Positions 39,245 to 50,500 are shown, numbered from the stretch's first letter. The stretch is 64,000 nucleotides of DNA from Candidatus Nitrotoga sp. M5 (GCF_927904885.1 NZ_CAKMNW010000008.1:1-64000); one strand, 5' to 3'. Numbers and translations: made by a program. The notes: generated by a model from the letters alone, not told the origin.

Positions 39245-39859
39245 ATGAAAACTATCGTACTTGCCCTAACCGGCGCATCCGGCTTGCCTTACGCCATGCG
39301 GCTTCTTGAATGCCTGCTTCAAGGTGGCCAACGCGTGCATCTGGTTTATTCACAAGCGGCCCAAATAGTCGCCAAACAAGAGCTGGATTTTGTGTTACCT
39401 AATCGTCCACAAGATGCGGAAAAGATCTTGGCGAATCGACTCGGCAAAGACAGTGGCGAACTGCGTGTGTTCGGGCGTGATGACTGGTTCGCACCCATGG
39501 CATCAGGATCTAACCCAGGTGATGCGATGGTAATTTGTCCCTGTACTATGGGTACATTGGCGGCAGTGGCGGCGGGGTTAAGCGACGATCTAATCACCCG
39601 TGCAGCCGATGTCATGCTCAAGGAGAAGCGCGTATTGATTCTAGTCCCACGCGAAACTCCATTTTCCGCCATCCATCTGGAAAACATGCTCAAGTTGAGC
39701 CATGCTGGTGCGGTCATCCTGCCACCCAACCCAGGCTTTTACTATCATCCACAAAGTGTGCAAGACTTGGTGGATTTTGTGGTGGCCAAGGTACTTGACC
39801 ACTTAGGAGTAGAGCATATGTTAGTGAAGCGGTGGGGAGAGACTAACAGGTTGTGCTGA
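39245..39859 (+). CDS. ubiX: Flavin prenyltransferase UbiX
   Basis: A 204-residue enzyme making prenylated FMN, the cofactor of UbiD decarboxylase in ubiquinone synthesis. MKTIVLALTGASGLPYAMRLLE is the flavin-binding start; MASGSNPGDAMVICPCTMGTLAAVA (about 82-106) and LVPRETPFSAIHLENM (about 137) are family signatures. No ubiD is present in the window. Confidence 0.95.
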   Translation: MKTIVLALTGASGLPYAMRLLECLLQGGQRVHLVYSQAAQIVAKQELDFVLPNRPQDAEKILANRLGKDSGELRVFGRDDWFAPMASGSNPGDAMVICPCTMGTLAAVAAGLSDDLITRAADVMLKEKRVLILVPRETPFSAIHLENMLKLSHAGAVILPPNPGFYYHPQSVQDLVDFVVAKVLDHLGVEHMLVKRWGETNRLC

Positions 39860-40144
39860 GAAATAAAGTACAACCGCTACGCTTACGATAAGATAATGGT
39901 GCCACTGGACGCATCTTTTTCAGGTAGTATTTTTTTGCTATTAGAGTCATTATTTGGATTCGACCTCTGATTTTTTGTACGGTACATCTAACTTGCATTG
40001 CAGTCGCAACCACGCATAATGATGAAACGAGCCGGTCTTCCCCGGTTAACGCGCTCATTGAAATAGCTCGTTGGTGAAACATATTAAAATTATTTTTGGT
40101 TACACATTTGACGAGTCGGGTTTTTTTAAACTATAGTTCACATT

Positions 40145-40339
40145 ATGCAAGCAGAATTGGACGCATTGGGAAGTAAGTTGGCTCAATTGGTGCAATTGAC
40201 TAAGCATTTGCGCGAAGAAAACAATCGCTTGCGTCAAGAATTGGCGCAGGCGTTAAGTCAAGGCCGTCAATGCCACGAAAAAGTTGATTCTGCCAAGTCG
40301 CGCTTGAAACGACTACTGGCTCAACTACCTGAAGAATAA
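40145..40339 (+). CDS. zapB: ZapB-like coiled-coil cell-division protein (TIGR02449)
   Basis: A 64-residue coiled-coil protein (MQAELDALGSKLAQLVQLT, then EENNRLRQELAQAL) of the TIGR02449 family that accompanies zapA in betaproteobacteria and is often called ZapB-like. It starts 5 bases after an AT-rich region and ends two bases before zapA. Its role in Z-ring organisation is inferred from context. Confidence 0.85.
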   Translation: MQAELDALGSKLAQLVQLTKHLREENNRLRQELAQALSQGRQCHEKVDSAKSRLKRLLAQLPEE

Positions 40340-40341
40340 AC

Positions 40342-40656
40342 ATGAGCAGCGAGAGTCCAAAAACGCTTGGTGTCACAATTCTCGATCGTGAATTTCGCGT
40401 CATCTGCTCCGAAGTGGAACGGCCAGAGCTGCTTGATGCGGTTGCTTATCTTGATAAAAAAATGCATGAAATTCGTGATATCGGTAAAGTTATCTCAACC
40501 GAACACATCGCAATCATGTGTGCCTTAAATATTGCTCATGAATTACTAGCCGCACGTCTCGGTGCTGGTTTTGACATAAGTGAATTAAAGCGTAGAATGA
40601 ACTCAATGGAAGCAACCATAGACGCGTTGTTATTGGAACAGGATGAGTTGCTTTAG
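40342..40656 (+). CDS. zapA: Cell division protein ZapA
   Basis: A 104-residue protein (KTLGVTILDREFRVIC, LLDAVAYLDKKMHEIR, then a coiled coil) that cross-links FtsZ filaments. Length and motif order match ZapA. It directly precedes 6S RNA, the conserved zapA-ssrS arrangement. Confidence 0.93.
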   Translation: MSSESPKTLGVTILDREFRVICSEVERPELLDAVAYLDKKMHEIRDIGKVISTEHIAIMCALNIAHELLAARLGAGFDISELKRRMNSMEATIDALLLEQDELL

Positions 40657-40659
40657 GTT

Positions 40660-40832
40660 TCCCCTGCGGTGTTTGTCAGGCTCATAATTCTTTGGACCAA
40701 TAAGCTTTGCTTAAGTCGCGCCCCTTTAGTTACTGTTGTGCGCATCCCTTGCGGATGTACCTGATGTAACTGGGAACCGGCTCTCTTGAACTCAGGTTCA
40801 AGATGTTGGGTCAACGGCACAGGCGGGGGACT
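40660..40832 (+). ncRNA. ssrS: 6S RNA
   Basis: Between zapA and a terminator lies the characteristic 6S layout. A 5' segment CCCCTGCGGTGTTTGTC can pair with the 3' segment CGGCACAGGCGGGGGA, and internal segments CTTTGGACC and CAAGATGTTGGGTCAACGG are typical of beta-proteobacterial 6S RNA. The molecule would bind sigma-70 RNA polymerase and down-regulate it in stationary phase. Ends are estimates; no structure program was run. Confidence 0.85.
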
Positions 40833-40840
40833 TTATTTAA

Positions 40841-40866
40841 AATGCGGCTAGCGCCGCATTTTTTTA
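40841..40866 (+). terminator. Rho-independent terminator after 6S RNA
   Basis: Perfect 8-bp stem AATGCGGC / GCCGCATT with a 4-nt loop, followed by six T residues (the tail of the second arm overlaps this run). It ends the zapA/6S transcription unit. Confidence 0.9.
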
Positions 40867-41578
40867 TTGGTGCTCCGGCATGGCCGCATTGTGCCCAATG
40901 CTTAACTTGAGCTGACTACAGGTCAGCCCATTGGCTGATTAATGAATCCTTTAATACCCAGCAAAAGGACGTGTTTGCTAAACAGCGCATGTTCCCAGAC
41001 GAAATGGAGTCTAATCAACCGCAGGCAAACTCTGGAGGCGAGAGACACACTGAAAATGAATAGAAGCTATGCTTACGTGACCTTATTGAGTGATAGTTCC
41101 TGCTACCTATGGATGACATGCTTGAGGCTCTCTGGTAAAGAAAACCTACGAGTGTAAAGCCTAGACGGAAGCTCTGAATATTTGTGTAAATATTTATTGG
41201 CCAACAGGCGACATGTCAAATGGGACAAAGCTCATTGGAGAAGTCCAGTAGTCAAAAAACACCAGATATATGACCCATATGTGCAGTATAGTGGAGAAAC
41301 AGCAGGAATAATTCTATCTCTTAGCCAATCAACGCTCCCGGTTTCTATAATTGAGTGGCGTAAGTGCATCTCTAGAAATCAAATTTTGCGAGCAGCGGCT
41401 TACCCCACTTCGTCACCATACGGCGTCACTTGAAAGTATTACCGCTTGCATATCAACTATATATCGTGTTTATATATTTCGCTCGTGCCTTACCGTACCC
41501 AGAAGCTTGGGTTTTTAGATGTACCTGCAATAGTGAGCGCCGTCACTAGATATTATTAGAATCTTTGAATGGAATAAC
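40867..41578. other. Gene-free stretch between 6S RNA and the EVE gene
   Basis: Over 700 bp with only short frames. A plus-strand fragment beginning MNRSYAYVTLLSD (about 41056) recalls the start of a family-8 glycosyltransferase but is too short to call. The 5-formyl-THF cyclo-ligase gene that follows 6S RNA in many relatives is not seen. Confidence 0.4.
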
Positions 41579-42043
41579 GTGCGTTACTGGCTAATGAAAT
41601 CTGAACCGAGCGACGTCAGCATTGATGACCTCGCTAACCTGCCTGACCAGACCGTGGCATGGTACGGTGTTCGAAACTATCAAGCACGTAATTTCATGCG
41701 CGATCAGATGTGTATAGGCGATGCGGTATTTTTCTATCATTCCAATTGTGCTGTACCCGGCATCGCGGGTATAGCTCGCGTTTCCAGCACTGCCTATCCC
41801 GACACCACTCAATTCGAATGCAATAGCAAATATTTCGATCCCAAGGCCACTCAGGAAACGCCTCGGTGGTTTAATGTAGATGTGCAATGGGTAAAGAAAG
41901 TTGAACTCATTTCATTGGCAGAGCTGCGCCGACACCCACAATTGGAAGGCATGCGCGTTTTGCAACGTGGCAACCGATTATCAATCACACCCGTTGACCC
42001 TGCCGATTGGCATTTCATTCTGAAGCATCTGGTACCCGATTAA
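41579..42043 (+). CDS. EVE-domain protein
   Basis: A 154-residue protein starting with GTG: MRYWLMKSEPSDVSIDDL, then VAWYGVRNYQARNFM and FYHSNC. These are the EVE-domain signatures (YLMKSEP and RNYQARN are near-universal in this branch). EVE domains bind modified nucleobases; this housekeeping branch of the thymocyte nuclear protein-like family has no firm function. It starts after a gene-poor stretch and ends two bases before the TSUP gene. Confidence 0.93.
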   Translation: MRYWLMKSEPSDVSIDDLANLPDQTVAWYGVRNYQARNFMRDQMCIGDAVFFYHSNCAVPGIAGIARVSSTAYPDTTQFECNSKYFDPKATQETPRWFNVDVQWVKKVELISLAELRRHPQLEGMRVLQRGNRLSITPVDPADWHFILKHLVPD

Positions 42044-42044
42044 T

Positions 42045-42839
42045 ATGGAATGGGCGCTAGCCTATCTCACGCTAGGTGCGTTTGTTGGGCTTTTTAGTGG
42101 CATGTTCGGCATTGGCGGCGGAACCATTCTGGTACCAGTTCTGCTGATGCTGTTCAAAATGCAGGGCTTTCTCACCCCCTATATCATGCACCTGGCACTC
42201 GGCACATCTATGGCAACCATCCTGTTCACGTCACTCGCCAGTATGCGCAAACATCACCAGCATGGTGCGGTGAATTGGTCTGCAGTTCGTACCATAACTC
42301 CGGGAATTTTGTTTGGAGCAGCGCTGGGCCCGCTATGCGCCGCATCTGTATCGCCGCGTGGATTAGGTGTATTTTTTGCTTTATTTATGTATTTTGCAGC
42401 GATTCAAATTCTGTTTGAATTACGCCCGCAAGCTTCACGCCAATTACCTGGCATGACCGGTATGACTCTGGCAGGAACGTTCACCGGCTGGATCAGCAGC
42501 CTCGTATCTATTGGCGGCGGTACGATTGTAGTCCCGTTTTTAATTTGGTGTAATGTGCCACTACGCAATGCGATTGGCACCTCTGCGGCGATCGGTTTCC
42601 CTGTCGCCATTGGTGGCACAGCAGGCTACATTGTTTCTGGTCTTAGTTTCGATATGCTACCTTCTCCCAACTTGGGTTTCGTGTATCTACCATCGTTATT
42701 GTGGATCGTACTTGCCAGCGTAATTACCGCGCCGCTAGGCGCCGTTGCTGCGCATCGCATGAAAATTGGGCTATTGCGCAAATTTTTCGCAGTGCTGATG
42801 CTGGTCCTGGCGACACACATGTTGATCAAATATATTTAA
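42045..42839 (+). CDS. TSUP family permease (TauE/SafE-like)
   Basis: A 264-residue membrane protein with about eight hydrophobic segments and two tandem repeats, each with GIGGG (MFGIGGGTILVP near residue 21; SIGGGTIVVPF near residue 152). These mark the TSUP (TauE/SafE) family of sulfite, sulfoacetate or organic-anion exporters. The substrate is unknown. It is coupled with the EVE gene, two bases apart. Confidence 0.92.
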   Translation: MEWALAYLTLGAFVGLFSGMFGIGGGTILVPVLLMLFKMQGFLTPYIMHLALGTSMATILFTSLASMRKHHQHGAVNWSAVRTITPGILFGAALGPLCAASVSPRGLGVFFALFMYFAAIQILFELRPQASRQLPGMTGMTLAGTFTGWISSLVSIGGGTIVVPFLIWCNVPLRNAIGTSAAIGFPVAIGGTAGYIVSGLSFDMLPSPNLGFVYLPSLLWIVLASVITAPLGAVAAHRMKIGLLRKFFAVLMLVLATHMLIKYI

Positions 42840-43342
42840 AAAATAATACCCTAACTATTATAGGGATAACTATGTCAGGCTTGTCATGACGAAGAATGAA
42901 GTGTTTCGTTGCACGAAGAGCACGCTCTGTCCGAACTCTTGATTTTTGCAGATACGAAGGTCGACGAGTTGGACCGACATTTTTAAAAAAGCTAAACTAG
43001 CATCCAGCTTTCGAGTCATTCGACATCGAGTGTCTTGCTTGTTATGACGCGCATCAAATAATATTGCTGCTATGGGATGCGGGTACTATGCACAATCATT
43101 TAAAAAACACAGGCTACCGTGACACATGCGCAGAGGATTCTTGCCGCACAGAAAATAATTCAGTAATGATTATGTCTTCATCTGACGCTTCGTAGAAGCC
43201 AAGCTCAAGCAACACTTCTAGGGTGGCACGACTTTAAGTTTGACGACTCTACCATCTGCTATTTATATATGCGGGTAACTGACATGGAAAACAACCACAC
43301 AATGGATTGCTTTAAGCATTTAAAATTAACAGAGAGCAAGAA
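42840..43342. other. Gene-free stretch before dapF
   Basis: About 500 bp without a convincing gene. It probably holds the dapF promoter. A short 35-codon frame near 43089 has no recognisable features. No lptM-like lipoprotein or lysA, common upstream of dapF elsewhere, was found. Confidence 0.4.
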
Positions 43343-44173
43343 ATGATATTAAAGTTCACCAAGATGCACGGTGCTGGCAATGATTTTGTAGTCGTCAATG
43401 GCATGCGACAGCACATCCAGCTTACACTGGAGCAGCTGCGTCTGTTAGCCGACCGGCACTTTGGCGTAGGCTGTGATCAAATCCTGCTAGTGGAAATTGC
43501 ACAGCATCCTGACGCGGATTTTCGGTATCGCATCTTCAATGCTGATGGCGGTGAGGTGGAGCAATGCGGTAATGGCGCGCGCTGCTTCATGCGTTATGTA
43601 CACGATCAAAAACTGACCCACAAACGTGAAATCGTGGTAGAAACAAAAAGTGGCCTGATTACGCCGCGCCTTGAGGAGAATGGTCAAGTTACAGTAAACA
43701 TGGGCATTCCGATTTTCGAGGCTGCACGTATTCCGTTCCTTGGAAGAAACGACGCTGTCATCCAAACACTAGAAGTAGCGGGCGAAGCGGTACTGATTAC
43801 GGCACTATCGATGGGCAATCCACATGCGGTACAGGTGGTGACTGATGTGGAATATGCACCCGTCGCCGCACAGGGAGCACTAATTGAACATCACCCGAGT
43901 TTTTCGCAACGAGTAAATGCTGGATTCATGCAGATAGTCGATCGTAATCACATTAAATTACGTGTTTATGAACGAGGTGCTGGTGAAACCCTGTCTTGCG
44001 GCACTGGCGCGTGTGCCGCAGTGGTAACCGGCATCCGTCGCGGCCTGTTAGACACGCGCGTAAATGTTGCCACACGTGGAGGGGTACTGAATATCACTTG
44101 GGCCGGAATCGGCACACCGGTATTGATGACCGGACCAGCGATTGCAGTATTTGAAGGCGAAATAAATTTATAA
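43343..44173 (+). CDS. dapF: Diaminopimelate epimerase
   Basis: A 276-residue cofactor-independent racemase converting LL- to meso-diaminopimelate for lysine and peptidoglycan. [13 protein letters not shown] (about 7-19), the first catalytic Cys in [10 protein letters not shown] (about 72-81) and the second in [12 protein letters not shown] (about 218-229) are present. Usual length. Nine bases separate it from the DUF484 gene, and dapF-DUF484-xerC is a conserved operon. Confidence 0.97.
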   Translation: MILKFTKMHGAGNDFVVVNGMRQHIQLTLEQLRLLADRHFGVGCDQILLVEIAQHPDADFRYRIFNADGGEVEQCGNGARCFMRYVHDQKLTHKREIVVETKSGLITPRLEENGQVTVNMGIPIFEAARIPFLGRNDAVIQTLEVAGEAVLITALSMGNPHAVQVVTDVEYAPVAAQGALIEHHPSFSQRVNAGFMQIVDRNHIKLRVYERGAGETLSCGTGACAAVVTGIRRGLLDTRVNVATRGGVLNITWAGIGTPVLMTGPAIAVFEGEINL

Positions 44174-44182
44174 GAGGACGGC

Positions 44183-44803
44183 ATGAAATCTGCAGACATC
44201 GCACTATATTTACTAAACAATCCACAGTTCTTTGAGGATAATGCTGACATGTTAGCGGAAGTTACTATCCCTCATCCTTACAGCGGACGCACCATTTCAT
44301 TGAATGAGCGGCAGTTACTGACTTTGCGTGAACAGAACAAAAGCTTGGAAAAAAAACTGCAAGAGATGGTAACACTTGCTAAGGACAACGACGCATTACA
44401 ACAAAAAGTGCATCAATTCACCCTCGCGTTATTTGGCGCGCAGGACCTTATGAGTTTGCAGAATATCATTACGCAGAATTTGCGTGAAATCTTTTCCGTA
44501 CCGCATGCCGTGTTGCACATCTGGAAAGGATTGCCGCCTAGCGCAGAAGTACTGGCTTTTGCTGACCAGCAATTGCTACCTGTCTGTATACAACACGCTC
44601 TTCATGACACTTTGCCTTGGTTTGGCGAAAGCGCGGCTCATTTGCACTCGTTTGCCTATTTACCGCTGCGAGCGGACGAAAAATCCATTGGGTTGTTAAT
44701 ATTGGCGAGTGAGGATTCGCAGCGTTTCTATCCTGGAATGGGCACGATGTTCCTGCAGCGTATTGCGGAAATTGTGAGTAGCGCGCTACGCCCCTCATTG
44801 TAA
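44183..44803 (+). CDS. DUF484 family protein (GAF-like)
   Basis: A 206-residue protein with the DUF484 signatures IALYLLNNPQFFEDNADML (about 5-24), PHPYSGRTISLNERQLLTLRE (about 31-51), and a GAF-like C-terminal half. It is coiled-coil in the middle. Function is unknown, but the gene lies between dapF and xerC in many proteobacteria, as here. It ends four bases before xerC. Confidence 0.93.
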   Translation: MKSADIALYLLNNPQFFEDNADMLAEVTIPHPYSGRTISLNERQLLTLREQNKSLEKKLQEMVTLAKDNDALQQKVHQFTLALFGAQDLMSLQNIITQNLREIFSVPHAVLHIWKGLPPSAEVLAFADQQLLPVCIQHALHDTLPWFGESAAHLHSFAYLPLRADEKSIGLLILASEDSQRFYPGMGTMFLQRIAEIVSSALRPSL

Positions 44804-44807
44804 AGCG

Positions 44808-45728
44808 ATGTCAAACAGTACCGCGCATGCTACCACTCTCAACCAAGTTGCACTGCATGGATTTCTCAATCATCTGCGTAACGAGCGCCGTTACTCTCCC
44901 CTTACTGAGGACAATTACTCCCGCGATATTTGCCGCCTGTTTAAACTTGCTGGTACTACGCCACTAAATGAGCTTAAAAGCCATCAAATTCGCCGTTTCG
45001 TAGCGCAATTGCACGGTAGCAGTTTGGGCGGCAAAAGTTTGGCACGTATGCTGTCGGCATGGCGTAGCTTTTATTTTTATCTAATACGTGACCACCAATT
45101 TAATTGCAATCCGTGCATCGGGCTGCGTGCACCCAAATCGGCTCGCAATCTGCCGCACGCACTTTCCCCAGATGAAGCTGTGCGCATGATGGAATTACCC
45201 ACAGCAGGTGACATTTTGGCGGTACGCGACAAAGCGATGTTTGAGTTATTTTACTCTTCTGGTCTGCGCTTGGCGGAGCTGGTCAGTCTCGATCCTTCAG
45301 AGCTTGATTTTATTGATGCAGTGGTACGCGTTATCGGTAAAGGTGCCAAGACACGCATCGTACCACTGGGCAGCCATGCGATTTCCGCACTACAAGCTTG
45401 GCTGACACTGCGCGGACAATTGGCCAAACAAGATGAAACAGCGCTGTTCGTTAGCCGCAACGGTAGCCGCATTGGATCACGCGCGGTGCAATTGCGCATG
45501 TCAGGCTGGGGTATCACACAGGGCATGACCAGCGGCGTTCATCCACACTTATTGCGCCATTCGTTCGCCTCACATGTGCTTCAATCCAGCGGGGATTTGC
45601 GAGCAGTGCAAGAAATGCTCGGTCATGCCAGCATTTCAACTACTCAGGTATACACTCATCTTGATTATCAATACCTCAGTAAAATTTACGATTCAGCGCA
45701 TCCGCGGGCAAAAAAAAAGCGCTATTAA
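44808..45728 (+). CDS. xerC: Tyrosine recombinase XerC
   Basis: A 306-residue site-specific recombinase that, with XerD, resolves chromosome dimers at dif. The N-terminal SAM-like domain (about 15-95) is followed by a catalytic domain with the Arg in SSGLRLAELV (about 150), HLLRHSFASH (His and Arg, about 247-256), LGHASISTTQ (second His, about 271) and the nucleophilic Tyr in VYTHLD (about 282). Length and position after dapF-DUF484 identify XerC rather than XerD. Confidence 0.95.
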   Translation: MSNSTAHATTLNQVALHGFLNHLRNERRYSPLTEDNYSRDICRLFKLAGTTPLNELKSHQIRRFVAQLHGSSLGGKSLARMLSAWRSFYFYLIRDHQFNCNPCIGLRAPKSARNLPHALSPDEAVRMMELPTAGDILAVRDKAMFELFYSSGLRLAELVSLDPSELDFIDAVVRVIGKGAKTRIVPLGSHAISALQAWLTLRGQLAKQDETALFVSRNGSRIGSRAVQLRMSGWGITQGMTSGVHPHLLRHSFASHVLQSSGDLRAVQEMLGHASISTTQVYTHLDYQYLSKIYDSAHPRAKKKRY

Positions 45729-46308
45729 TCAAATCATTGGTAACAATATTTTGCTGTCGTCGTAACACCGTCAAGCTCAATCCCGTTTAGTAATACGCGA
45801 GTCGAACCTTAGTGACATTGAATGCTCCTTCAGTGCTCCACTTGCTTACATTGATCATCATATTCACCGCTCAAATCAGCCGCTCTACCGTGCGTGTCGT
45901 TTTGCCTTTCTACCTGTTTTCCAAAGCCATGATCATGTCACCACGAGTATTTTCAAGATCAATTACGCAACGCTTGAACTTTTTTTCCGGCAGGAAGCAA
46001 TACCTTTCTCGAGTAACTCCCTATTGTAGCGAGGTGGATAATCAAGCAAACTGCAAGGCAGCTGTTCGCCAAAATGCGATTGCAAAGGTGTCCTTAAGAT
46101 AACTTCGCAGTACATTATGGAATGATTTTTCGCAAGAAGAGGTGCAATTGTTTGACTTTGATACGTCAAAATCGCATTCTCCGTATAGCAGCTTCGTCCA
46201 ACAAGGCCACCAACACAGACGGCCCAAAGTGCCGCTTCGCACTTTTGACCCCCGGTTATTGCAAACCTTAGGGGAGCACTATTTTCTAAGCAATTTTAAT
46301 GCGTTTTT
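45729..46308. other. Gene-free stretch between xerC and the REC-EAL gene
   Basis: About 580 bp with frames broken by stops. The minus strand shows a 68-codon frame (46169-45963) without recognisable similarity. I see no IS ends and cannot assign this stretch. Confidence 0.4.
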
Positions 46309-47532
46309 TTATATATTAATGTCATTGGCAAATCCGTTGCGCACCCGCTCTTGCCAGATTTCCATCCAACCGGGCAAATCCTTGGCCAGCATAGACCGGG
46401 AGATGAAAGCCCCCTGAGCGAGATCACATCCCGTACTAAGCAAAAGATTCCAGTCGTCTCGGTCTTCAACCCCTTCAGCCACGACCTCCATATCCAATTG
46501 TCTTGCCAAAGCCAAGCTGGCATCATAAATCGCCCGCAAAGTATCATCAGTCCAGGCCCGGTGCACAAAGCTATGGTCAATCTTGAGTTCATCAAAGGGA
46601 ATATCGCGTAGCTGGGCCATAGAAGAGTGTCCGGTACCGAAGTCGTCAATTGATAAGTGAAAGCGATTCAGACGGAGACGAGTCAGAATTTCGAGTGGGA
46701 TCCGCGTGTCTCCCATTAGCTGACTTTCCGTCACCTCCAGTACTATTTTCTGAGGCGGTATGCCTATCTTGGAGGTGAGTCCGGTAACAAAATCCAGAAA
46801 ATCAAGGGATGCCAAACTGTCCATAGACACGTTAACAGCTACCCGCAACTCTAGCCCTGCGTCCTGCCAGGCTTTGGCTTGGGCTAGTGCGCTGGTCAAC
46901 ACCACTCGGGTCAAGTCGTCAATCAGGCTGTACGCTTCAGCTATACCGATGAACTGGTCGGGCGGGACGATCCCGTAAACAGGATGGCGCCAGCGTACCA
47001 GGGTTTCCACACCCGCCACCTTGCCGGTGGCAACCGCCACCTTGGGTTGGTAGTAATTGACAAGCTCGCCGTTGTTGATGGCAGCGCGCACTTCGTCTGC
47101 ACTATAAACTTTCATCGCCTTAGGGCTATCCGTTGAAGAAGGGACCCACTTTTCCAGCAGTGCGGACAGCACCTCCGGTTTAACCGGCTTTTGTATGTGT
47201 CCAAGTACCATAATTTTATGTGCCTGCACCAGTTTTTCGACCGTCTGCAGCATCCGTTCATCCTCACCGCTAATCAGGATGAGACTGTCGGCATAATTCC
47301 GCTCTACCAGGTGGCGAACAAATTCAATTCCGTCCATTTCTGGCATATTAAGGTCCAACAGAATCAGGTTAGGCCGTGTATCCACGGCATCTAACCGTTC
47401 CAGAGCGGCTCGTCCGCTCTTGCAGAACGTGACCGAAGTGAAACCTTGGTTTGTCAGCATGCGGGCCAACAACTTGAGCATAAATGGCTCGTCGTCGAGC
47501 ACCAGAATTTTCACCATGGATCTTTCAACCAT
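46309..47532 (-). CDS. Response regulator with EAL phosphodiesterase output
   Basis: A 407-residue protein from ATG 47532 (GGGAG upstream). The N-terminal receiver has KILVLDDEP (about 7-15), the phospho-accepting Asp in LILLDLNMPEMDG and the KP motif QKPVKPE (about 108). The EAL domain spans about 145-390 with ETLVRWRHP in place of EAL, NVSMDSL, EVTES, DDFGTGHSS, ELKIDHSF and EGVE, so the metal-binding and catalytic residues look complete. It would hydrolyse c-di-GMP when the receiver allows. It lies 38 bp after the hybrid kinase gene, so probably acts with it. Confidence 0.92.
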   Translation of the reverse strand: MVERSMVKILVLDDEPFMLKLLARMLTNQGFTSVTFCKSGRAALERLDAVDTRPNLILLDLNMPEMDGIEFVRHLVERNYADSLILISGEDERMLQTVEKLVQAHKIMVLGHIQKPVKPEVLSALLEKWVPSSTDSPKAMKVYSADEVRAAINNGELVNYYQPKVAVATGKVAGVETLVRWRHPVYGIVPPDQFIGIAEAYSLIDDLTRVVLTSALAQAKAWQDAGLELRVAVNVSMDSLASLDFLDFVTGLTSKIGIPPQKIVLEVTESQLMGDTRIPLEILTRLRLNRFHLSIDDFGTGHSSMAQLRDIPFDELKIDHSFVHRAWTDDTLRAIYDASLALARQLDMEVVAEGVEDRDDWNLLLSTGCDLAQGAFISRSMLAKDLPGWMEIWQERVRNGFANDINI

Positions 47533-47572
47533 CACCTTTTCTCCCTATTTTTTCACGACATAGCATTGTCGT

Positions 47573-50500
47573 TTACAACGAACCAAGATAGTCATCCACG
47601 ATGGCCATTTCCGCCTCAAAGCGAAGCAATAACACCGCCAGCGCTTTGGTGTCGCCCGCCTTTCCTGCCTGTTCCATTTCAGCGCACAGCTCACCCAATG
47701 CCATCGCACCGACTGAGCGCGCCGATGATTTAAGCTTGTGCGCTGCCGCACTAACTGCCGCGACCTGACCCAACAGACAAGCGGTGCGCAATTCCGTTGC
47801 AATTGTGGCCAAACTGGAACGAAAATCCAGCAGAAGTTCGCTGATCACTGCTGAGTCTTTCCCTACGAATCCTTCGAGAACACTTACGTCCACCGGCCCA
47901 CCCCTTGTGTCGGGAGTGGCAAGTGTAGCGGGCATGGCGGTTGCGTTCTGATTGTCGTCGACGGCCGACAGCCATCTCGCCAACGTGGCTTTCAAATCCA
48001 CAAGTTGCACCGGTTTACTCAGATAGTCGTCCATGCCGACGATTCGGCAATGCTCGGCCTCGCCCTTGAGGGCGTTGGCGGTCAGGGCAACGATTGGAAT
48101 GCGTCGCCTGCCAGCCTTCTTGATTTCGTCGTTACGGATGGCCGCAGTCAGTTGATAGCCGTCCATTTCCGGCATGTGCAGATCGGTGAACAGTAACGCG
48201 TAGTCACCACTCTCCCAATGTTTCAGCGCTTCGCGGCCGTCGCCGACGACATCTGCAGCATAACCGAGCAGTGCAAGCTGTTGCTGGATCACTTTCTGGT
48301 TAATTTCGTTGTCTTCGGCCACCAGCACCAATCTGCCTTGCTGCAAAGCCATCGCGCGCGATGGGTAAGTAATGGCTTCCTCAATCTTACCTGATAGTTG
48401 AAACTCTTTTTCATGCGCCCGCCCTGCAGCGATAGCCACTGCCCGAAGAAAGGATTGAGGATGCATGACCTCGCCGTCCAAGGTGACCATATCCTCCGTT
48501 TCTACACGTTCCCGCCGACGATGTCCGCGCCTGATGATGACAAAGCGTGGCTCAATACCGGGCTGATGGTGACCGTGCTCGACTACGACGAAATGTGGAT
48601 CCAGGTCAGATCGAGCACGACAGGCAGCGCGCAACTCTTCGATCGGAGGTGCATTATGCCCGGCATCAATGATTAACAACCACAGACCGGACGGAAGCGT
48701 GCTGATTCGCTTCCGGGCTGCGGTCAAGTCTGGCACTCGCTCTACAACCGCGCCACTATCTTTCAGATAGACGGTCAGATCATCTCTCAAGCCGTTGTCA
48801 GCGCCTAGTACCAAGCAGGAAAGTCCGGTCAGATCAATAGTCTTGCTGCCACCGACGGGTCTGTTAGGTGGTAGTGTAAATGGCAGTCGCACGGTGAAGG
48901 TGGAGCCCTTGCCTTGCTCACTGAGCACCACAATCTCTCCACCCATCAGTTCCACCAGATGGCGGGATATGACCAGCCCCAGCCCAGTACCGCCAAAGCG
49001 CCGGGTGGTGGAGGCATCGCCTTGGGTAAAAGAGGTAAAGATTCGGGACTGAGTTTCCTCATTCATGCCGATACCATTGTCGGTTATCTGCAACTCAATC
49101 GTCACCTTCTGATCTGGATCGTGCTTGGCCAATATGGCTCGCACCGACACCTGGCCTGGTCGCTGTTGCCCGCTGGAAAACTTAATGGCGTTGTTGGTGA
49201 GGTTGACTAGCACTTGACGCAGGCGTAGGGCATCGCCCAGAACTTCTTCTGGAAGCGCCGGATCGATGAACAGAGTGAGCTCCACTTCTTTCTTCGTAGC
49301 TAGGTGTTCCAGCATTCCACATGCTTTCTCTATCACGTCCGCCACATGCACGGGCGCGCGTTCAATTTCAAGCTTGCCAGCCTCTATCTTGGAGAAATCA
49401 AGAATATCTTCAATGATATTCAGCAGGACAAAAGCCGATTCTCGGATAAGATCGAGCATGTCCTTCTGGTAACCATTAAGGCTGGTTTGTTGCAGCACGT
49501 CGGCCATGCCGATCACACCGTTCATGGGAGTCCGGATCTCGTGGCTCATGGTAGCGAGGAAAGCCGATTTGGCCAGGCTTGCTTGCTCGGCCTCAAGTCG
49601 GGCTTGCTCCAAATCTTTCATAACGCGCACGCGTTCACGGATATCGCGCAGAATGCCAGTGAAATAGCGTTTTCCTCCGACGAAGTATTCGCTTACTGCA
49701 AGGTATACAGCAATGCGTTCGCCATTCTTGTGCAGCCCTTCGATTTCACGTCCAATGCCGATGATGCGAGCCTGTCCAGTTCGGTAATATCTCTCCATAT
49801 AGCCGTCATGGCCGCTACTGTGAGGTTCTGGCATAAGAATAGAAACGTTTTGTCCAATTACTTCATCGCGAGTGTAACCGAAGAGATTTTCCATTACCGA
49901 ATTGGCGGAGCGGATAATTCCCTTTTCGTCGATGGTGATGACACAATCCACCATATGCTCGACCACGGAGCGGATCTCTTCTTCTTTGATCGCCATGGCC
50001 ACATTGGCTTGCTCCAAATCGACGGTACGCTGTGCTACTTGATCCTCTAGTTCCACTGATACACGTCGTAAGCGCGTGATGACCAGTGCGAGCGCCCCCA
50101 ATCCCAGCGTCAACAAGGTGCCAAATAGAACAAAGGTGTCGCGCAGATCGGCTCGATTTTGTGCCACCACACTGTCTAAGGGTCGAACAAGCTCTAGAAC
50201 GCCGCGCACATCACCTACTTTCCAGTCACTCTTAGGGCTGTCTGGACGTGAATTGTGGCAGTCTACGCATTCCGCATGCATAACATCCGCCGTAGCGTAG
50301 CGTAGCGATGCACGCCCCTGAAAATCTTCAAAGCGGTAATAAGGCTGTTGTGGATTCGCCCGTAACGCTTGCAATGCTTGTTCCTCAAACTCATCATGCG
50401 CACCACCACCCTTACGCCAGGGAAAGGGGTAGTCGCTGTATAAACGCACCACCATGCCAGAACCATGTAAGTTAATCCTTCTGCCAAGTTCCATGGTAAA

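Noticed and set aside
41056..41157. Fragment resembling the start of a family-8 glycosyltransferase
   Set aside because: Only about ten residues look alike and the frame ends; insufficient to call.
40867..41578. 5-formyl-THF cyclo-ligase expected after 6S RNA
   Set aside because: No matching reading frame or relic could be found.
45963..46169. 68-codon minus-strand frame between xerC and the REC-EAL gene
   Set aside because: No recognisable family, no SD seen, and the region is full of stops; not called as a gene.
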